From positions 1-64,000 of the forward strand of contig JADFDG010000003.1 in NCBI GenBank assembly GCA_018262975.1: a DNA stretch of 64,000 bases. The letters run 5' to 3'. Positions 10,037-20,763 of the stretch are shown piece by piece. Made by a program: the position numbers and the translations under genes. The notes beneath the pieces were generated by a model. It saw only the letters and a program-made list of their open reading frames with translations, had not been told where the DNA came from and did not search any database. Each line of letters begins with the position of its first letter. The stretch's first letter is position 1. The DNA comes from Gammaproteobacteria bacterium (GTDB lineage Bacteria > Pseudomonadota > Gammaproteobacteria > Pseudomonadales > JADFDG01).

Positions 10037-10042
10037 TACAAT
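10037..10042 (+). promoter_or_regulatory. Candidate -10 element for lptF
   Basis: TACAAT lies in the 140-base divergent gap between pepA and lptF, 83 bases upstream of the lptF start. The hexamer 17 bases further upstream (TATCGG) is a poor -35. This is the best promoter-like site in the gap on the plus strand. Confidence 0.35.
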
Positions 10043-10124
10043 GGCGCCGGCCTTGAGGGTGCGGCGGTATCGTCCGCCCGACTATAGGCAACGCCCTGAA
10101 CTTCCAGCAAGCGCGGAGAATCGC

Positions 10125-11234
10125 GTGCTCGTCTATCGCTACCTGTCCCGGCAGTTGTTCGCCTCGACGCTGGCGGTGGCGTTCGTGCTGGTGCTCGTGC
10201 TGGTGTTCGGCCGCTTCATCAAGTATCTCGGCGACGCCGCCGAGGGCCGCATCCAGGCCGAGGCGCTGTTCAGCCTGCTGGCCTTCCGCCTGCCGGGTTT
10301 CCTCGAACTGATCCTGCCGATGGCGCTGTTCATGGGCGTCATGCTGTCGTTCGGGCGCATGTACGTGGACAGCGAGATGACCGTGCTGCGCGCGTCCGGG
10401 GTCAGCAATGTGCAACTGGTGCGCATGTGCGCCGTGCCGGCGCTGATGATGGCGGGCGTGGTGGCGGCCTTCAGTACGGTGCTCACGCCGTGGGGCTTTG
10501 CCGCCGTCGAGCACATCATGGAAGAGCAACGCTCGCGCCCGGAGATCGACATGCTGTCTGCCGGTCGTTTCTACAAGCGCAACGTCGATGGCATCGAGCG
10601 GGTCACCTACGCGGAGGGGCTGGTCGACGGTCGTACCCGCCTGGAAAACGTGTTCCTGTCCGAATTCCCGGTCGGCGCGGACGCCGGCAACCGCCAGCCG
10701 AACGTGATCACCGCGGCCTCGGGCCGGCGCGTGCAGGATGAAGCCGGCAACCAGTACCTCGAACTCACCAGCGGCTATCGCTACGAGGGCCAGGCCGGCA
10801 GGCCGGACTACCACGTCATCGCATTCGAAACGTATCGCGTGCGCATCGAGGAAAACCCGGTGACCGGCAGCGAGGAGACCCGCGGCCAGCCAACCCGTGC
10901 GCTGTTCTCCCGCGATGACCTCCGCTCGGTGGCGGAACTGCAGTGGCGCGTGTCGGTGCCGTTCATGTGCTTCGTGGCCGTGCTGCTGGCCGTGCCGCTG
11001 GCGCGCGTGCAGCCGCGCCAGGGGCGGTTCCTCAAGTTGCTGCCCAGCGTGCTGGTATTCCTCGCGTACCTGGTGTTGCTGGTCGGCGTCAGGCAGTGGG
11101 TGGAGAAGGGTGCGCTGCCGCCGTCGCTGGGGCCCTGGTGGGTGCACCTGCTGTTCGCCGCGCTGGGATTGTTGCTGGTGTTCGGCGAGGACCTGCGCCT
11201 GCGCTGGGTGACCCGCGGGGGGCGTGCCGCATGA
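10125..11234 (+). CDS. lptF: LPS export ABC transporter permease LptF
   Basis: LptF is an inner-membrane subunit of LptB2FG, which extracts lipopolysaccharide from the inner membrane for transport to the outer membrane. The 369-residue protein has the YjgP/YjgQ layout: N-terminal membrane helices (about 10-30, 55-80, 100-125), a central periplasmic beta-jellyroll region (about 130-270) and three C-terminal helices. It starts with MLVYRYLSRQL, where the initiator is GTG at 10125 with GGAG 6 bases upstream. A longer open frame upstream overlaps pepA antisense and is rejected. It overlaps lptG by 4 bases (ATGA). Confidence 0.94.
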   Translation: MLVYRYLSRQLFASTLAVAFVLVLVLVFGRFIKYLGDAAEGRIQAEALFSLLAFRLPGFLELILPMALFMGVMLSFGRMYVDSEMTVLRASGVSNVQLVRMCAVPALMMAGVVAAFSTVLTPWGFAAVEHIMEEQRSRPEIDMLSAGRFYKRNVDGIERVTYAEGLVDGRTRLENVFLSEFPVGADAGNRQPNVITAASGRRVQDEAGNQYLELTSGYRYEGQAGRPDYHVIAFETYRVRIEENPVTGSEETRGQPTRALFSRDDLRSVAELQWRVSVPFMCFVAVLLAVPLARVQPRQGRFLKLLPSVLVFLAYLVLLVGVRQWVEKGALPPSLGPWWVHLLFAALGLLLVFGEDLRLRWVTRGGRAA

Positions 11235-12292
11235 AGACGCTGCAGTCCTACATCGGTCGCTCGGTGTCGCTGGCCATCCTCGGCGTGACCTTCCTGCTGG
11301 TGACGCTCGACCTGCTGTTCGCGTTGCTGGCGGAGCTCGAGGAACTGCGTGCCAGTTACCAGTTGTGGCAAGCCGTGCAATTCGTGGGCATGACCGCGCC
11401 GCGCCGGCTCTACGAGATGATGCCGACCGGCACCCTGCTGGGCTGCCTGGTGGCGCTCGGGGCGCTGGCCAACAACAGCGAACTGGTGGTGATGCGTGCA
11501 GCCGGCGTGTCGTTGCTGCAGATCCTGTGGGCGACGTTGCGGCCGGTCCTGCTGGTGGCGCTGGTCGGTTTCGCCATCGGCGAATACGTGGCGCCCTATA
11601 CCGAGCAGATCGCGCAAAGCAGTCGTTCGGTGGCGTTGGGCAGCGGCAAGGCGTTGCACTCGCGGTTCGGCGTGTGGCACCGCGAGGGCAGCGAATACAT
11701 ACACGTCAACGCGGTGGAGCCCAGCGGGCGGCTGTTCGACGTCACGCGCTTCCGCTTCGATGACAGTGGCCGCCTCGTGCAGGCCAGCCATGCGCACACC
11801 GCGTTGTACCAGGGCGATCACTGGTATCTCGAGGGTGTCGACGTCACCGAGATCGGCCAGCGCGAGGCGCGCTCGTCGCGCTTCGACTCGTTGACCTGGT
11901 ACACCAGCCTGACGCCGGGACTGCTGACGCTGCTGACCATGGACGCCGAGGACCTGTCGGTGACCGGGTTGTGGCGCTATGCCAACTACCTGTCGTCGCA
12001 GGGCCTGGACGGCGCGCCCTATTTCCTCGCGTTCTGGAACAAGCTGCTGCAGCCGCTGATGATGTGCGCGATGGTATTCATCGCCATCTCCTATGTATTC
12101 GGGCCGCTGCGGCAGGTCACCATGGGCCTGCGTATCCTGGCCGGCGTGGTCACCGGCCTGATGTTGCGCTACTTCGAGGAGCTGACCGGCACGGCGGCGC
12201 TGGTCTACCACTTCCCGACCCTGCTGGCGGCGCTGGTGCCGGTGGTGGTGGGGATGGCCATAGGCCTGTTCGCCTTGCGCCGGTCGGGCTAG
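11231..12292 (+). CDS. lptG: LPS export ABC transporter permease LptG
   Basis: This is the partner permease of LptF, 353 residues. It shows N-terminal membrane helices (LGVTFLLVTLDLLFALLAE), the cytoplasmic coupling region (TAPRRLYEMMPTGTLLGCL, then NNSELVVMRAAGVSL), a periplasmic domain, and three C-terminal helices (PLMMCAMVFIAISYVFGPLR onwards). ELVVMRAAG is the typical LptG coupling-helix motif. The start overlaps the lptF stop, indicating translational coupling. A PP2C gene follows 65 bases later with its own ribosome-binding site. Confidence 0.94.
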   Translation: MKTLQSYIGRSVSLAILGVTFLLVTLDLLFALLAELEELRASYQLWQAVQFVGMTAPRRLYEMMPTGTLLGCLVALGALANNSELVVMRAAGVSLLQILWATLRPVLLVALVGFAIGEYVAPYTEQIAQSSRSVALGSGKALHSRFGVWHREGSEYIHVNAVEPSGRLFDVTRFRFDDSGRLVQASHAHTALYQGDHWYLEGVDVTEIGQREARSSRFDSLTWYTSLTPGLLTLLTMDAEDLSVTGLWRYANYLSSQGLDGAPYFLAFWNKLLQPLMMCAMVFIAISYVFGPLRQVTMGLRILAGVVTGLMLRYFEELTGTAALVYHFPTLLAALVPVVVGMAIGLFALRRSG

Positions 12293-12357
12293 CGGCGAAC
12301 GGTTGGCCGCGCCCGGGCCGGCAGGCTACAGTTAGGCGCAGTTCACGAGGGACGCCC

Positions 12358-13083
12358 ATGACCGATGCCCAGATCCGCTGGTCCAGCACCGGTCGGAGCG
12401 ACCGCGGCGCCAAGCGGAAGATCAACGAGGACGCCATCCTGTTGCGGCCGGAGGCCGGCATCTGGCTGGCGGCCGACGGTATGGGCGGCCACGAGGCCGG
12501 TGACGTCGCGTCGCGCATGGTCGCCGAGGCGGTGGCGGGCCTGTCGGTGTCCGGGCCGCTGTCGGCAGTGGTCGAGTCCCTCGAGGATGCGCTGGTGCGC
12601 GCCAATCGCGATATCCGCGAGCATGCCGCGCGGCTTTTCGGTGGCCGCGCCATGGGTTCGACGGTGGTGAGCATGGTGGTCGGCGATGGCGTGGGTGCCT
12701 GCCTGTGGGCCGGTGATTCCCGTCTCTACCGCCTGCGTGAGCGCAACCTCGAGCAGATCTCCCGTGACCACAGCGAGGTGCAGGAATTGCTCGATCGTGG
12801 ACTCATCACCGCGGAGGAGGCCGTCAACCACCCGCATGGCAACGTGATCACCCGCGCCGTGGGCGGCGCGCCGGAACTGCAGCTGGAGACCACGCTGTTC
12901 GATATCCGCTCGCGCGACTGTTTCCTGCTGTGCAGTGATGGCCTGTACAACGAACTGGCCGACGACGAGATCTGCCAGGCCCTCGGGGAGGACATCGAGC
13001 GCAGCGCCGACCTGTTGTTGCGCATGGCGTTGGCCAAGGGCGCGCGCGACAACGTGTCGCTGGTACTGGTGCAGGCGGCCTGA
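12358..13083 (+). CDS. PP2C-family protein serine/threonine phosphatase
   Basis: This metal-dependent phosphatase has 241 residues. The PPM motifs are in order: RSDRGAKRKINEDA (Asp16, Glu24), ADGMGGHEAGDVAS (39-52), a MGSTVV stretch near residue 100, WAGDSRLYRLR, and the closing DCFLLCSDGLYNEL and ARDNVSLVLV. It resembles soluble bacterial Stp/PrpC/PppA enzymes. GAGGGA precedes the ATG at 12358, and a longer upstream frame overlapping lptG is rejected. No Hanks kinase is adjacent. A CHASE2-kinase lies 48 kb away in the same window. No type VI secretion genes, the usual home of PppA, are seen. Confidence 0.9.
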   Translation: MTDAQIRWSSTGRSDRGAKRKINEDAILLRPEAGIWLAADGMGGHEAGDVASRMVAEAVAGLSVSGPLSAVVESLEDALVRANRDIREHAARLFGGRAMGSTVVSMVVGDGVGACLWAGDSRLYRLRERNLEQISRDHSEVQELLDRGLITAEEAVNHPHGNVITRAVGGAPELQLETTLFDIRSRDCFLLCSDGLYNELADDEICQALGEDIERSADLLLRMALAKGARDNVSLVLVQAA

Positions 13084-13088
13084 CAGCG

Positions 13089-13478
13089 ATGAACGATTCC
13101 AGTCTGCCGGGCGGTGGCGCCCAGAACGCTGCCAATGACAGGATCGCCGAGGAAAACCGCCGCCTGCTGTGGATGCACCGCGCGCTGCTGTCCGGCGAGA
13201 TCGGTTTCGACGAGTACCGTGACCAGCGCCGCGAGATCATCGACCGCGTTGCCGGGATCCGGCCGCTGCGTCCGGCCGCCGCCAGGGAGCTGGCCCCGGT
13301 AACGTCGCCCAACATTCCGCGACTCGAGGTTCCCGTGACCCCGGCGGCGGCTTCACCGGTGCGCCTGCAGGATCCGCCCGATGATCACCCGCAGGGGCGC
13401 TCGGACATCGTGCTGGGCATTGCGGTGGTCGGGGTGGTGCTGGTGGTGCTGGCGGCGCTGCTGGCGTTCTTCTGGTAG
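13089..13478 (+). CDS. Small tail-anchored membrane protein, unknown function
   Basis: This 129-residue protein has a soluble N-terminal part containing a helical stretch (AEENRRLLWMHRALLSGEIGFDEYRDQRREIIDRV, split here only for description), a Pro/Ala-rich linker (about 60-100), and one C-terminal transmembrane helix (about 107-128, IVLGIAVVGVVLVVLAALLA). It ends almost immediately after the helix, so it is probably a tail-anchored inner-membrane protein. It starts 5 bases after the PP2C stop and is likely co-translated with it, which suggests a role as partner or membrane tether of the phosphatase. That role is inference. Confidence 0.72.
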   Translation: MNDSSLPGGGAQNAANDRIAEENRRLLWMHRALLSGEIGFDEYRDQRREIIDRVAGIRPLRPAAARELAPVTSPNIPRLEVPVTPAAASPVRLQDPPDDHPQGRSDIVLGIAVVGVVLVVLAALLAFFW

Positions 13479-13491
13479 GCGCGCCGCGCAC

Positions 13492-13956
13492 TCACTGCTT
13501 CGCGTCCTTGGGCAGCACGACCACGCGGGTCCGCGAGGCGCTGTCGTGCCAGGTGCGACCGCTGACGATCACCCACAGCATGCCCAGCAGGGCAGCGCCC
13601 AGCGACACGGTACCCACCAGTGAGCGCACCGCGCAGTCACCCACGGTGACGGCACGTGCTTCGCCGTGCGCGTCCACGCCCACCAGCTGCAGGCGCCAGG
13701 CGCGCATGCCGAGGGTCTGGCCGCCGTGCAGCCAGAACCAGCCGTAGAACAGCGCGGTTTCCAGCCACAACGCCGGCAGCCCGACCCATTGCATGAGCCG
13801 CGGATCGATGGCCTCGTTGCCATGCAGGATGACCGCCACGCCCACGCTGGTGAACCACAGCGCGAGGATGAGCAGGCCGTCATAGACCAGTGCCGCCAGG
13901 CGGCGGAACAGGCCGGCGTCCGGCAGGCTGCTGTAGGGGATGCGGGTCGTGGTCAT
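13492..13956 (-). CDS. RDD family membrane protein
   Basis: The 154-residue protein has the RDD signature: LFRRLAALVYDGLLILALWF at its N-terminal helix (Arg-Asp-rich pattern), a second helix in the LETALFYGWFWLH region, GQTLGMRAWRLQLV (the conserved GQTLGKR-type motif), and a last helix (VGTVSLGAALLGMLWVIVS). The function of most RDD proteins is unknown. Some act in transport or membrane homeostasis. The frame extends upstream through the tRNA gene, but the ATG at 13956 is the proper start. It lies 25 bases downstream of tRNA-Leu and may share its transcript. Confidence 0.85.
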   Translation of the reverse strand: MTTTRIPYSSLPDAGLFRRLAALVYDGLLILALWFTSVGVAVILHGNEAIDPRLMQWVGLPALWLETALFYGWFWLHGGQTLGMRAWRLQLVGVDAHGEARAVTVGDCAVRSLVGTVSLGAALLGMLWVIVSGRTWHDSASRTRVVVLPKDAKQ

Positions 13957-13980
13957 GGGGGGGGATGAGTAGGGCCCGCG

Positions 13981-14067
13981 TGGTGCCGGAAGTCGGAATC
14001 GAACCGACACTCTGTCGCCAGAACCGGATTTTGAGTCCGGCGCGTCTACCAGTTTCGCCATTCCGGC
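13981..14067 (-). tRNA. tRNA-Leu (anticodon CAA)
   Basis: On the minus strand the gene begins GCCGGAATGGCGAAACTGG and ends TTCCGGCACCA. The 7-bp acceptor stem is perfect, and the CCA is encoded. The anticodon loop is CTCAAAA, flanked by CCGGA/TCCGG, which gives anticodon CAA for UUG codons. A long variable arm, expected for tRNA-Leu, lies between the anticodon stem and the T arm (GGTTCGATTCC). Confidence 0.96.
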
Positions 14068-14080
14068 GCGGGCGGGCGGC

Positions 14081-14086
14081 ATTCTA
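14081..14086 (-). promoter_or_regulatory. Candidate -10 element of the tRNA-Leu gene
   Basis: TAGAAT on the minus strand sits 13 bases upstream of the tRNA 5' end. It is followed by a very GC-rich discriminator (GCCGCCCGCCC), as is usual for stringently controlled stable-RNA promoters. The -35 is not recognisable. Confidence 0.5.
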
Positions 14087-14180
14087 GCAGCACCGGCGCC
14101 GGCCTGCAGCGTCTGCCGTACGGCGGTGGCAGTGGCGGGGGGCTTTCGCTACCCTTGCCGCGCCTTCCGGGACCCCTGCC

Positions 14181-16386
<2,206 letters not shown>

Positions 16387-16447
16387 GGCGCAGTCGCCCG
16401 CCGTCCCGTTTCCTCATCCGTAACCCCTCGATTCTTCAGGAGATCAC

Positions 16448-16801
16448 ATGAGTTTCTTCATCAGCGAAGCCTGGGCCGAAGGCGCCCCCGCCGCAGCCGC
16501 GCAACCGCAGGGTGGCGGCATGATGACCCTGGTGATGTTCGGCGTGCTGATCGCCATGATGTATTTCCTGATCTGGCGCCCGCAGTCCAAGCGCATGAAG
16601 GAACACCGCGAGCTGGTGTCCGGCCTGGCCAAGGGCGACGAAGTCGTGGTCAACGGCGCGATCCTCGGCCGCATCACCAAGGTCACCGACGAGTACGTGG
16701 CGCTGGACATCGCCGACGGCGTAGAGATCAAGGTCTCCAAGATGTCCATCACCGCGTCCCTGCCCAAGGGCACGCTCAAGCAGATCAAGGAAGCCAACTG
16801 A
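16448..16801 (+). CDS. yajC: Sec translocase accessory subunit YajC
   Basis: YajC is a small inner-membrane protein that associates with SecDF. This 117-residue copy has an Ala/Pro-rich N-terminal periplasmic tail, one transmembrane helix (about 21-40, MTLVMFGVLIAMMYFLIWRP) and the conserved cytoplasmic region RPQSKRMKEHRELVSGLAKGDEV, then GRITKV. CAGGAGATC gives a good ribosome-binding site. It sits between tgt and secD, as in most proteobacteria. Confidence 0.95.
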   Translation: MSFFISEAWAEGAPAAAAQPQGGGMMTLVMFGVLIAMMYFLIWRPQSKRMKEHRELVSGLAKGDEVVVNGAILGRITKVTDEYVALDIADGVEIKVSKMSITASLPKGTLKQIKEAN

Positions 16802-16838
16802 GCCTTCCGCGTCACCGCCAGGCAACCCGGATGTACCC

Positions 16839-18749
16839 ATGAACCAGAATTCGCCGTGGCAGATCGCAGTGGTCCTGCTGGTCGTGCTGGCCAGCGCGAT
16901 CTACGCCATCCCCAATCTTTACCCCGACGAGCCGGCGATCCAGATCTCCGGCCAGAACGCCTCGGTGCAGGTGGGGGACGATGTCGCCCGTCGTGCCGAG
17001 CAGGTGCTGGCGGCGGCGAACCTGCCGTTCAAGCCTGCGGAGCCGGTGCAGAACTCGCTGCTGATCCGCATCGGTGACAGCGAGGCACAGGTCAAGGCCA
17101 AGGAAGCCGTACAGCGGGCGCTGGGCGATGATTTCGTGGTGGCCTACAACCTGGCGCCGACCACGCCGGCCTGGCTGCTGTCGTTGTATGCCACGCCGAT
17201 GAAACTCGGCCTGGACCTGCGCGGTGGCGTGCACTTCAAGCTCGAAGTCGACATGGAACGCGCCATCGCGCAGCGCGAGGAAGCGTGGGTCGACCAGATC
17301 AAGTCCGTGCTGCGCGAGAAGCTGCCGGAGGGCGTTCGCTTCAAGAGCGTTCGTCGCGGCGAGCGTGGCGGCATCGAGGCGCGCTTCGGTGACGCGGCTG
17401 CCCGCGATGCGGCGCGCGGCATCATCCAGGCCACCACCGCCGATTTCGTGATCACCGACGTCGAGGCCGCCGGCGAGTACAACCTGGCGCTGAAATTCTC
17501 CGAGGCGGCGATCAAGGAGATCCAGGACTACGCCATCGACCAGAACCGCACCACCATTGCCAACCGCGTGAACGAGCTGGGCGTGGCCGAGCCGCTGGTG
17601 CAGCGCCAGGGCGCCAACCGCATCGTCGTGGAGCTGCCGGGCGTGCAGGACACCGCCACCGCCAAGCGCGTGCTGGGCCGCACCGCCAGCCTCGAGTTCC
17701 GCATGGTGGACTGGGAAAACCCGGGTCCCTGGCAGCCGGGTCGCGCGGCGCCGCCGGGCACCGAGGTCTATCCGTTCAAGGACAACCGCGAGCCGCCGCG
17801 CGTGCTCAAGCGCGAGAAGATCGTCACCGGTGACTCGGTGATCGGCGCCAAGGCCGGCTTCGACCCGCAGACCAGCACGCCCAACGTGTCGATCACCCTC
17901 GACAGCAAGGGTGGCCGTTCGATGCAGCGCACCACCACCGACCACGTTGGCGACCTGATGGCGGTGCTGTTCGTGGAGACGCGTGCGATCACCCGCACGG
18001 TCACTGACCCGGACGGCACCTTGCGCACGGTCATCGACAAGGTCGAGGAGAAGTACCTGATCAACGCCGCGCAGATCAATGGCGTGTTCGGTTCGCAGTT
18101 CCAGATCACCGGCCTGGACTCGCCGGCGGAAGCGGCGGAACTGGCCCTGTTGCTGCGCTCCGGCGCGCTGGCGGCGCCGATGTACTTCGTCGAGGAGCGC
18201 ACCATCGGCCCGAGCCTCGGCAAGGAAAACATCCAGGCCGGCTTGCAGGCCGCGGTGTACGGCTTCCTGCTGGTCGTGCTGTTCATGGTGGTCAACTACC
18301 GCCTGGTGGGCGTGTTCGCCTGCATCGCGCTGGTGGGCAACCTGTTGCTGTTGCTGGCTTTGCTGGGCGCCATCGGCACCACCCTGACCATGCCCGGCAT
18401 CGCCGGCATCGTGCTCACCATGGGTATCGCCGTGGACGCCAACGTGCTGATCAACGAGCGTATCCGCGAGGAGCTGCGCAAGGGGCTGTCGGTGCAGCAG
18501 GCCATGGACAAGGGTTACTCCCGTGCCTGGGCCACCATCATGGATTCGCACCTGACCACGCTGATCGTCGGCCTCGTGCTGTTCGGCCTGGGTGCCGGTT
18601 CGGTGAAGGGCTTCGCCATCACCCTGTCGCTGGGCATCATCACTTCGCTGTATACCGCCGTCGTCTTCTCCCGCGTGCTGATGAACTGGAAGTACGGCAA
18701 CAAGCCGGTGAAGGCGCTCAGCATCCAGCCGATCTGGGTACGCTCATGA
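16839..18749 (+). CDS. secD: Protein translocase subunit SecD
   Basis: SecD works with SecF as an RND-type, proton-motive-force-driven pump that pulls proteins through SecYEG from the periplasmic side. The 636-residue protein has an N-terminal membrane helix (about 8-26), the LGLDLRGGVHFKLEVDM motif, large periplasmic domains, and the C-terminal five-helix membrane domain with GIAGIVLTMGIAVDANVLINERIREEL. Its last codons overlap the secF start by 4 bases (ATGA), so the two subunits are translationally coupled. Confidence 0.97.
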   Translation: MNQNSPWQIAVVLLVVLASAIYAIPNLYPDEPAIQISGQNASVQVGDDVARRAEQVLAAANLPFKPAEPVQNSLLIRIGDSEAQVKAKEAVQRALGDDFVVAYNLAPTTPAWLLSLYATPMKLGLDLRGGVHFKLEVDMERAIAQREEAWVDQIKSVLREKLPEGVRFKSVRRGERGGIEARFGDAAARDAARGIIQATTADFVITDVEAAGEYNLALKFSEAAIKEIQDYAIDQNRTTIANRVNELGVAEPLVQRQGANRIVVELPGVQDTATAKRVLGRTASLEFRMVDWENPGPWQPGRAAPPGTEVYPFKDNREPPRVLKREKIVTGDSVIGAKAGFDPQTSTPNVSITLDSKGGRSMQRTTTDHVGDLMAVLFVETRAITRTVTDPDGTLRTVIDKVEEKYLINAAQINGVFGSQFQITGLDSPAEAAELALLLRSGALAAPMYFVEERTIGPSLGKENIQAGLQAAVYGFLLVVLFMVVNYRLVGVFACIALVGNLLLLLALLGAIGTTLTMPGIAGIVLTMGIAVDANVLINERIREELRKGLSVQQAMDKGYSRAWATIMDSHLTTLIVGLVLFGLGAGSVKGFAITLSLGIITSLYTAVVFSRVLMNWKYGNKPVKALSIQPIWVRS

Positions 18750-19699
18750 ACAACCCTGCCAACAACCCGACGGCTCCGCACCAGGAGCACACCCGCGCCA
18801 TCAACTTCATGCGCCTGGCGCCGTACATGACGGTGCTGTCGATCATCATGACGGTGGGCGCAGTACTGCTGCTGGTCTTCAAGGGCCTGAACCTGGGCCT
18901 GGATTTCACCGGCGGTACGCTGCTGGAAGTGCGCTACGCCCAGGAGGCCAGCCTCGAGCAGGTGCGCAGCCAGCTGGCGGCGGCCGGCCACGAGGAAGCG
19001 ATCGTGCAGAACTTCGGTTCGGCGCGCGACGTGCTGGTGCGTATCCCGCCGGATGACAGCGGCGATCCGGCCAAGCTGGGCACCGCGGTGTTCGAGGCGC
19101 TCAAGGCGTCCTCGCCGGACTTGCAGTTGACCCGCACGGAATTCGTCGGCCCGGCCGTGGGCGAGGAGCTGCGCGACCAGTCAGGCATCGCCCTGATGGT
19201 CTCGCTGGGCCTGATGATGCTGTTCGTGTCGGTGCGTTTCGTGTGGCGCCTGTCGCTGGGCTCGGTGCTGGCGCTGGCGCACGACGCCATCATCGTCATC
19301 GGCTTCTTCGCGCTCACCGGGCTGACTTTCGACCTGACGGTGCTGGCCGCGGTGCTGGCGATCATCGGCTACTCGATCAACGAGAGCATCGTGGTGGGCG
19401 ACCGGGTGCGCGAGAACTTCCGCCTGCTGCGCAAGGGCACCACGGCGGAAATCATCAACGGCGCCGTCACCCAGACGCTGTCGCGCACGGTGATGACTTC
19501 GACCACCACGTTCCTGTCCGCCTGCGCGCTGTTCCTGTTCGGCGGCGAGGCCATCCACAACTTCGCGGTGGCGATGATGGTGGGCGTGGCGTTCGGCACC
19601 TACTCGTCGGTGTTCGTGGCATCGTCGCTGACCATGTACCTGGGTATCAGCCGCGATGACTTCGTGCCCAAGGCCGAGGAAGTGGACGAGCGGCCCTGA
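18746..19699 (+). CDS. secF: Protein translocase subunit SecF
   Basis: SecF is the partner of SecD, 317 residues, with six predicted membrane helices. Diagnostic stretches are INFMRLAPYM at the start, GLNLGLDFTGGTLLEVRY (the D1 motif), and ILAIIGYSINESIVVGDRVREN (the D5-type motif with Asn/Asp). It is the last gene of the queA-tgt-yajC-secDF operon and is followed 14 bases later by a strong terminator. Confidence 0.97.
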   Translation: MNNPANNPTAPHQEHTRAINFMRLAPYMTVLSIIMTVGAVLLLVFKGLNLGLDFTGGTLLEVRYAQEASLEQVRSQLAAAGHEEAIVQNFGSARDVLVRIPPDDSGDPAKLGTAVFEALKASSPDLQLTRTEFVGPAVGEELRDQSGIALMVSLGLMMLFVSVRFVWRLSLGSVLALAHDAIIVIGFFALTGLTFDLTVLAAVLAIIGYSINESIVVGDRVRENFRLLRKGTTAEIINGAVTQTLSRTVMTSTTTFLSACALFLFGGEAIHNFAVAMMVGVAFGTYSSVFVASSLTMYLGISRDDFVPKAEEVDERP

Positions 19700-19713
19700 A
19701 CAGCCCCACAACG

Positions 19714-19742
19714 AAAAAAGCCCGCATCACGCGGGCTTTTTT
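19714..19742. terminator. Bidirectional Rho-independent terminator between secF and suhB
   Basis: AAAAAAGCCCGC, a 5-base loop, then GCGGGCTTTTTT forms a GC stem flanked by an A-run and a T-run, so it can terminate from either side. It separates the convergent genes secF and suhB, leaving 20 bases to the suhB stop. Confidence 0.92.
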
Positions 19743-19762
19743 GTGGCTGCTTGCCGGGCCGC

Positions 19763-20581
19763 TCAGCGGCGCAGCGCTTCCGGCACGTGCGGCGCGATGG
19801 TCTGCAGCAGCGCCTTGAGCACCTTCGGGTTGCCGCCGACCACGTGGCCGCTGTCCAGGTGCGTTTCCTTGCCGTTGAAGTCGCTGACCAGGCCGCCGGC
19901 CTCGGTGATCAGCAGGGTGCCGGCGGCCATGTCCCACTCCTTCAGGCCGAATTCCCAGAAGCCGTCCATGCGGCCGGCAGCCACGTAGGCGAGGTCCAGG
20001 GCCGCGGAGCCGGGGCGGCGGATGCCGGCGGTCTGCTGCGCGACGTCCTTGAACATCGCCAGGTAGGCGTCGATGTGCGGCATCTGCTCCTTGCGGAACG
20101 GGAAGCCGGTGCCGATCAGGGCGCCCTCGAGGCCCTTGCGGTCGGAGACGCGGATGCGGCGGTCGTTGAGTTGCGCGCCGCGGCCGCGCGAGGCGGTGAA
20201 TTCTTCCTTGCGCATCGGGTCGTACACCACCGCGTGCTCGATGCGGTCGCGCACCTTGATGCCGATGGATACCGCGAACTGCGGGAAGCCGTGGATGAAG
20301 TTGGTGGTGCCGTCGAGCGGGTCGATCACCCACACGGTTTCGGTGTCCCCGCCGCGGCCGGCAATGAAACCGGCTTCCTCGGAGAGGATGGCGTGGTGCG
20401 GGTAGTTCTTCTGGATGGTGTCGATGATGGCCGCTTCGGCGGCGCGGTCGACGGCGGTGACGAAATCGTTCTGCCCCTTGGACTCGACGGTGAGCGGTGC
20501 ACCGCGGACGAGGGCCTGTTCCATGATACGGCCGGCGGCCTGGGCGGCGCGCAGCGCGATGGTGACGATGGGCTGGTGCAT
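19763..20581 (-). CDS. suhB: Inositol-1-monophosphatase / Nus-factor SuhB
   Basis: This Mg-dependent, Li-sensitive phosphatase is a member of the IMPase family. In E. coli, SuhB also acts with Nus factors in rRNA antitermination. The 272-residue protein has the family motifs LSEEAG (metal ligand Glu), WVIDPLDGTTNFIHGFP (motif A), and EWDMAAGTLLITEAGG (motif B). It is transcribed away from trmJ, and the suhB-trmJ pair at the head of the isc locus is conserved in E. coli and Pseudomonas. Confidence 0.95.
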   Translation of the reverse strand: MHQPIVTIALRAAQAAGRIMEQALVRGAPLTVESKGQNDFVTAVDRAAEAAIIDTIQKNYPHHAILSEEAGFIAGRGGDTETVWVIDPLDGTTNFIHGFPQFAVSIGIKVRDRIEHAVVYDPMRKEEFTASRGRGAQLNDRRIRVSDRKGLEGALIGTGFPFRKEQMPHIDAYLAMFKDVAQQTAGIRRPGSAALDLAYVAAGRMDGFWEFGLKEWDMAAGTLLITEAGGLVSDFNGKETHLDSGHVVGGNPKVLKALLQTIAPHVPEALRR

Positions 20582-20709
20582 GGAAGGCGACCTCGAGTGT
20601 CAGGGGCTGGATGGGCGTTAAAGATCGGTCCCGGCGTGGCGGGGGCGCCATCCTAGCAGAAGCCGGGCCCGCCCGGCAGCGGCCCGGCGCCGGGCGGCCG
20701 GTGTGCGGC

Positions 20710-20715
20710 TATACT
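20710..20715 (+). promoter_or_regulatory. Candidate -10 element for trmJ-cysE
   Basis: TATACT lies in the 182-base divergent gap between suhB and trmJ, followed by a GC-rich discriminator and 48 bases of leader before the trmJ ATG. No clear -35 is visible. Confidence 0.45.
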
Positions 20716-20763
20716 CGCCGCCCCGTGCCGCTATGCCCGGCCTCGTCACCGGAACCCCGCCCC

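Noticed and set aside
12358-13083. PP2C as part of a type VI secretion locus (PppA)
   Set aside because: No tss, tag or PpkA genes occur nearby. The neighbours are lptFG and an RDD protein.
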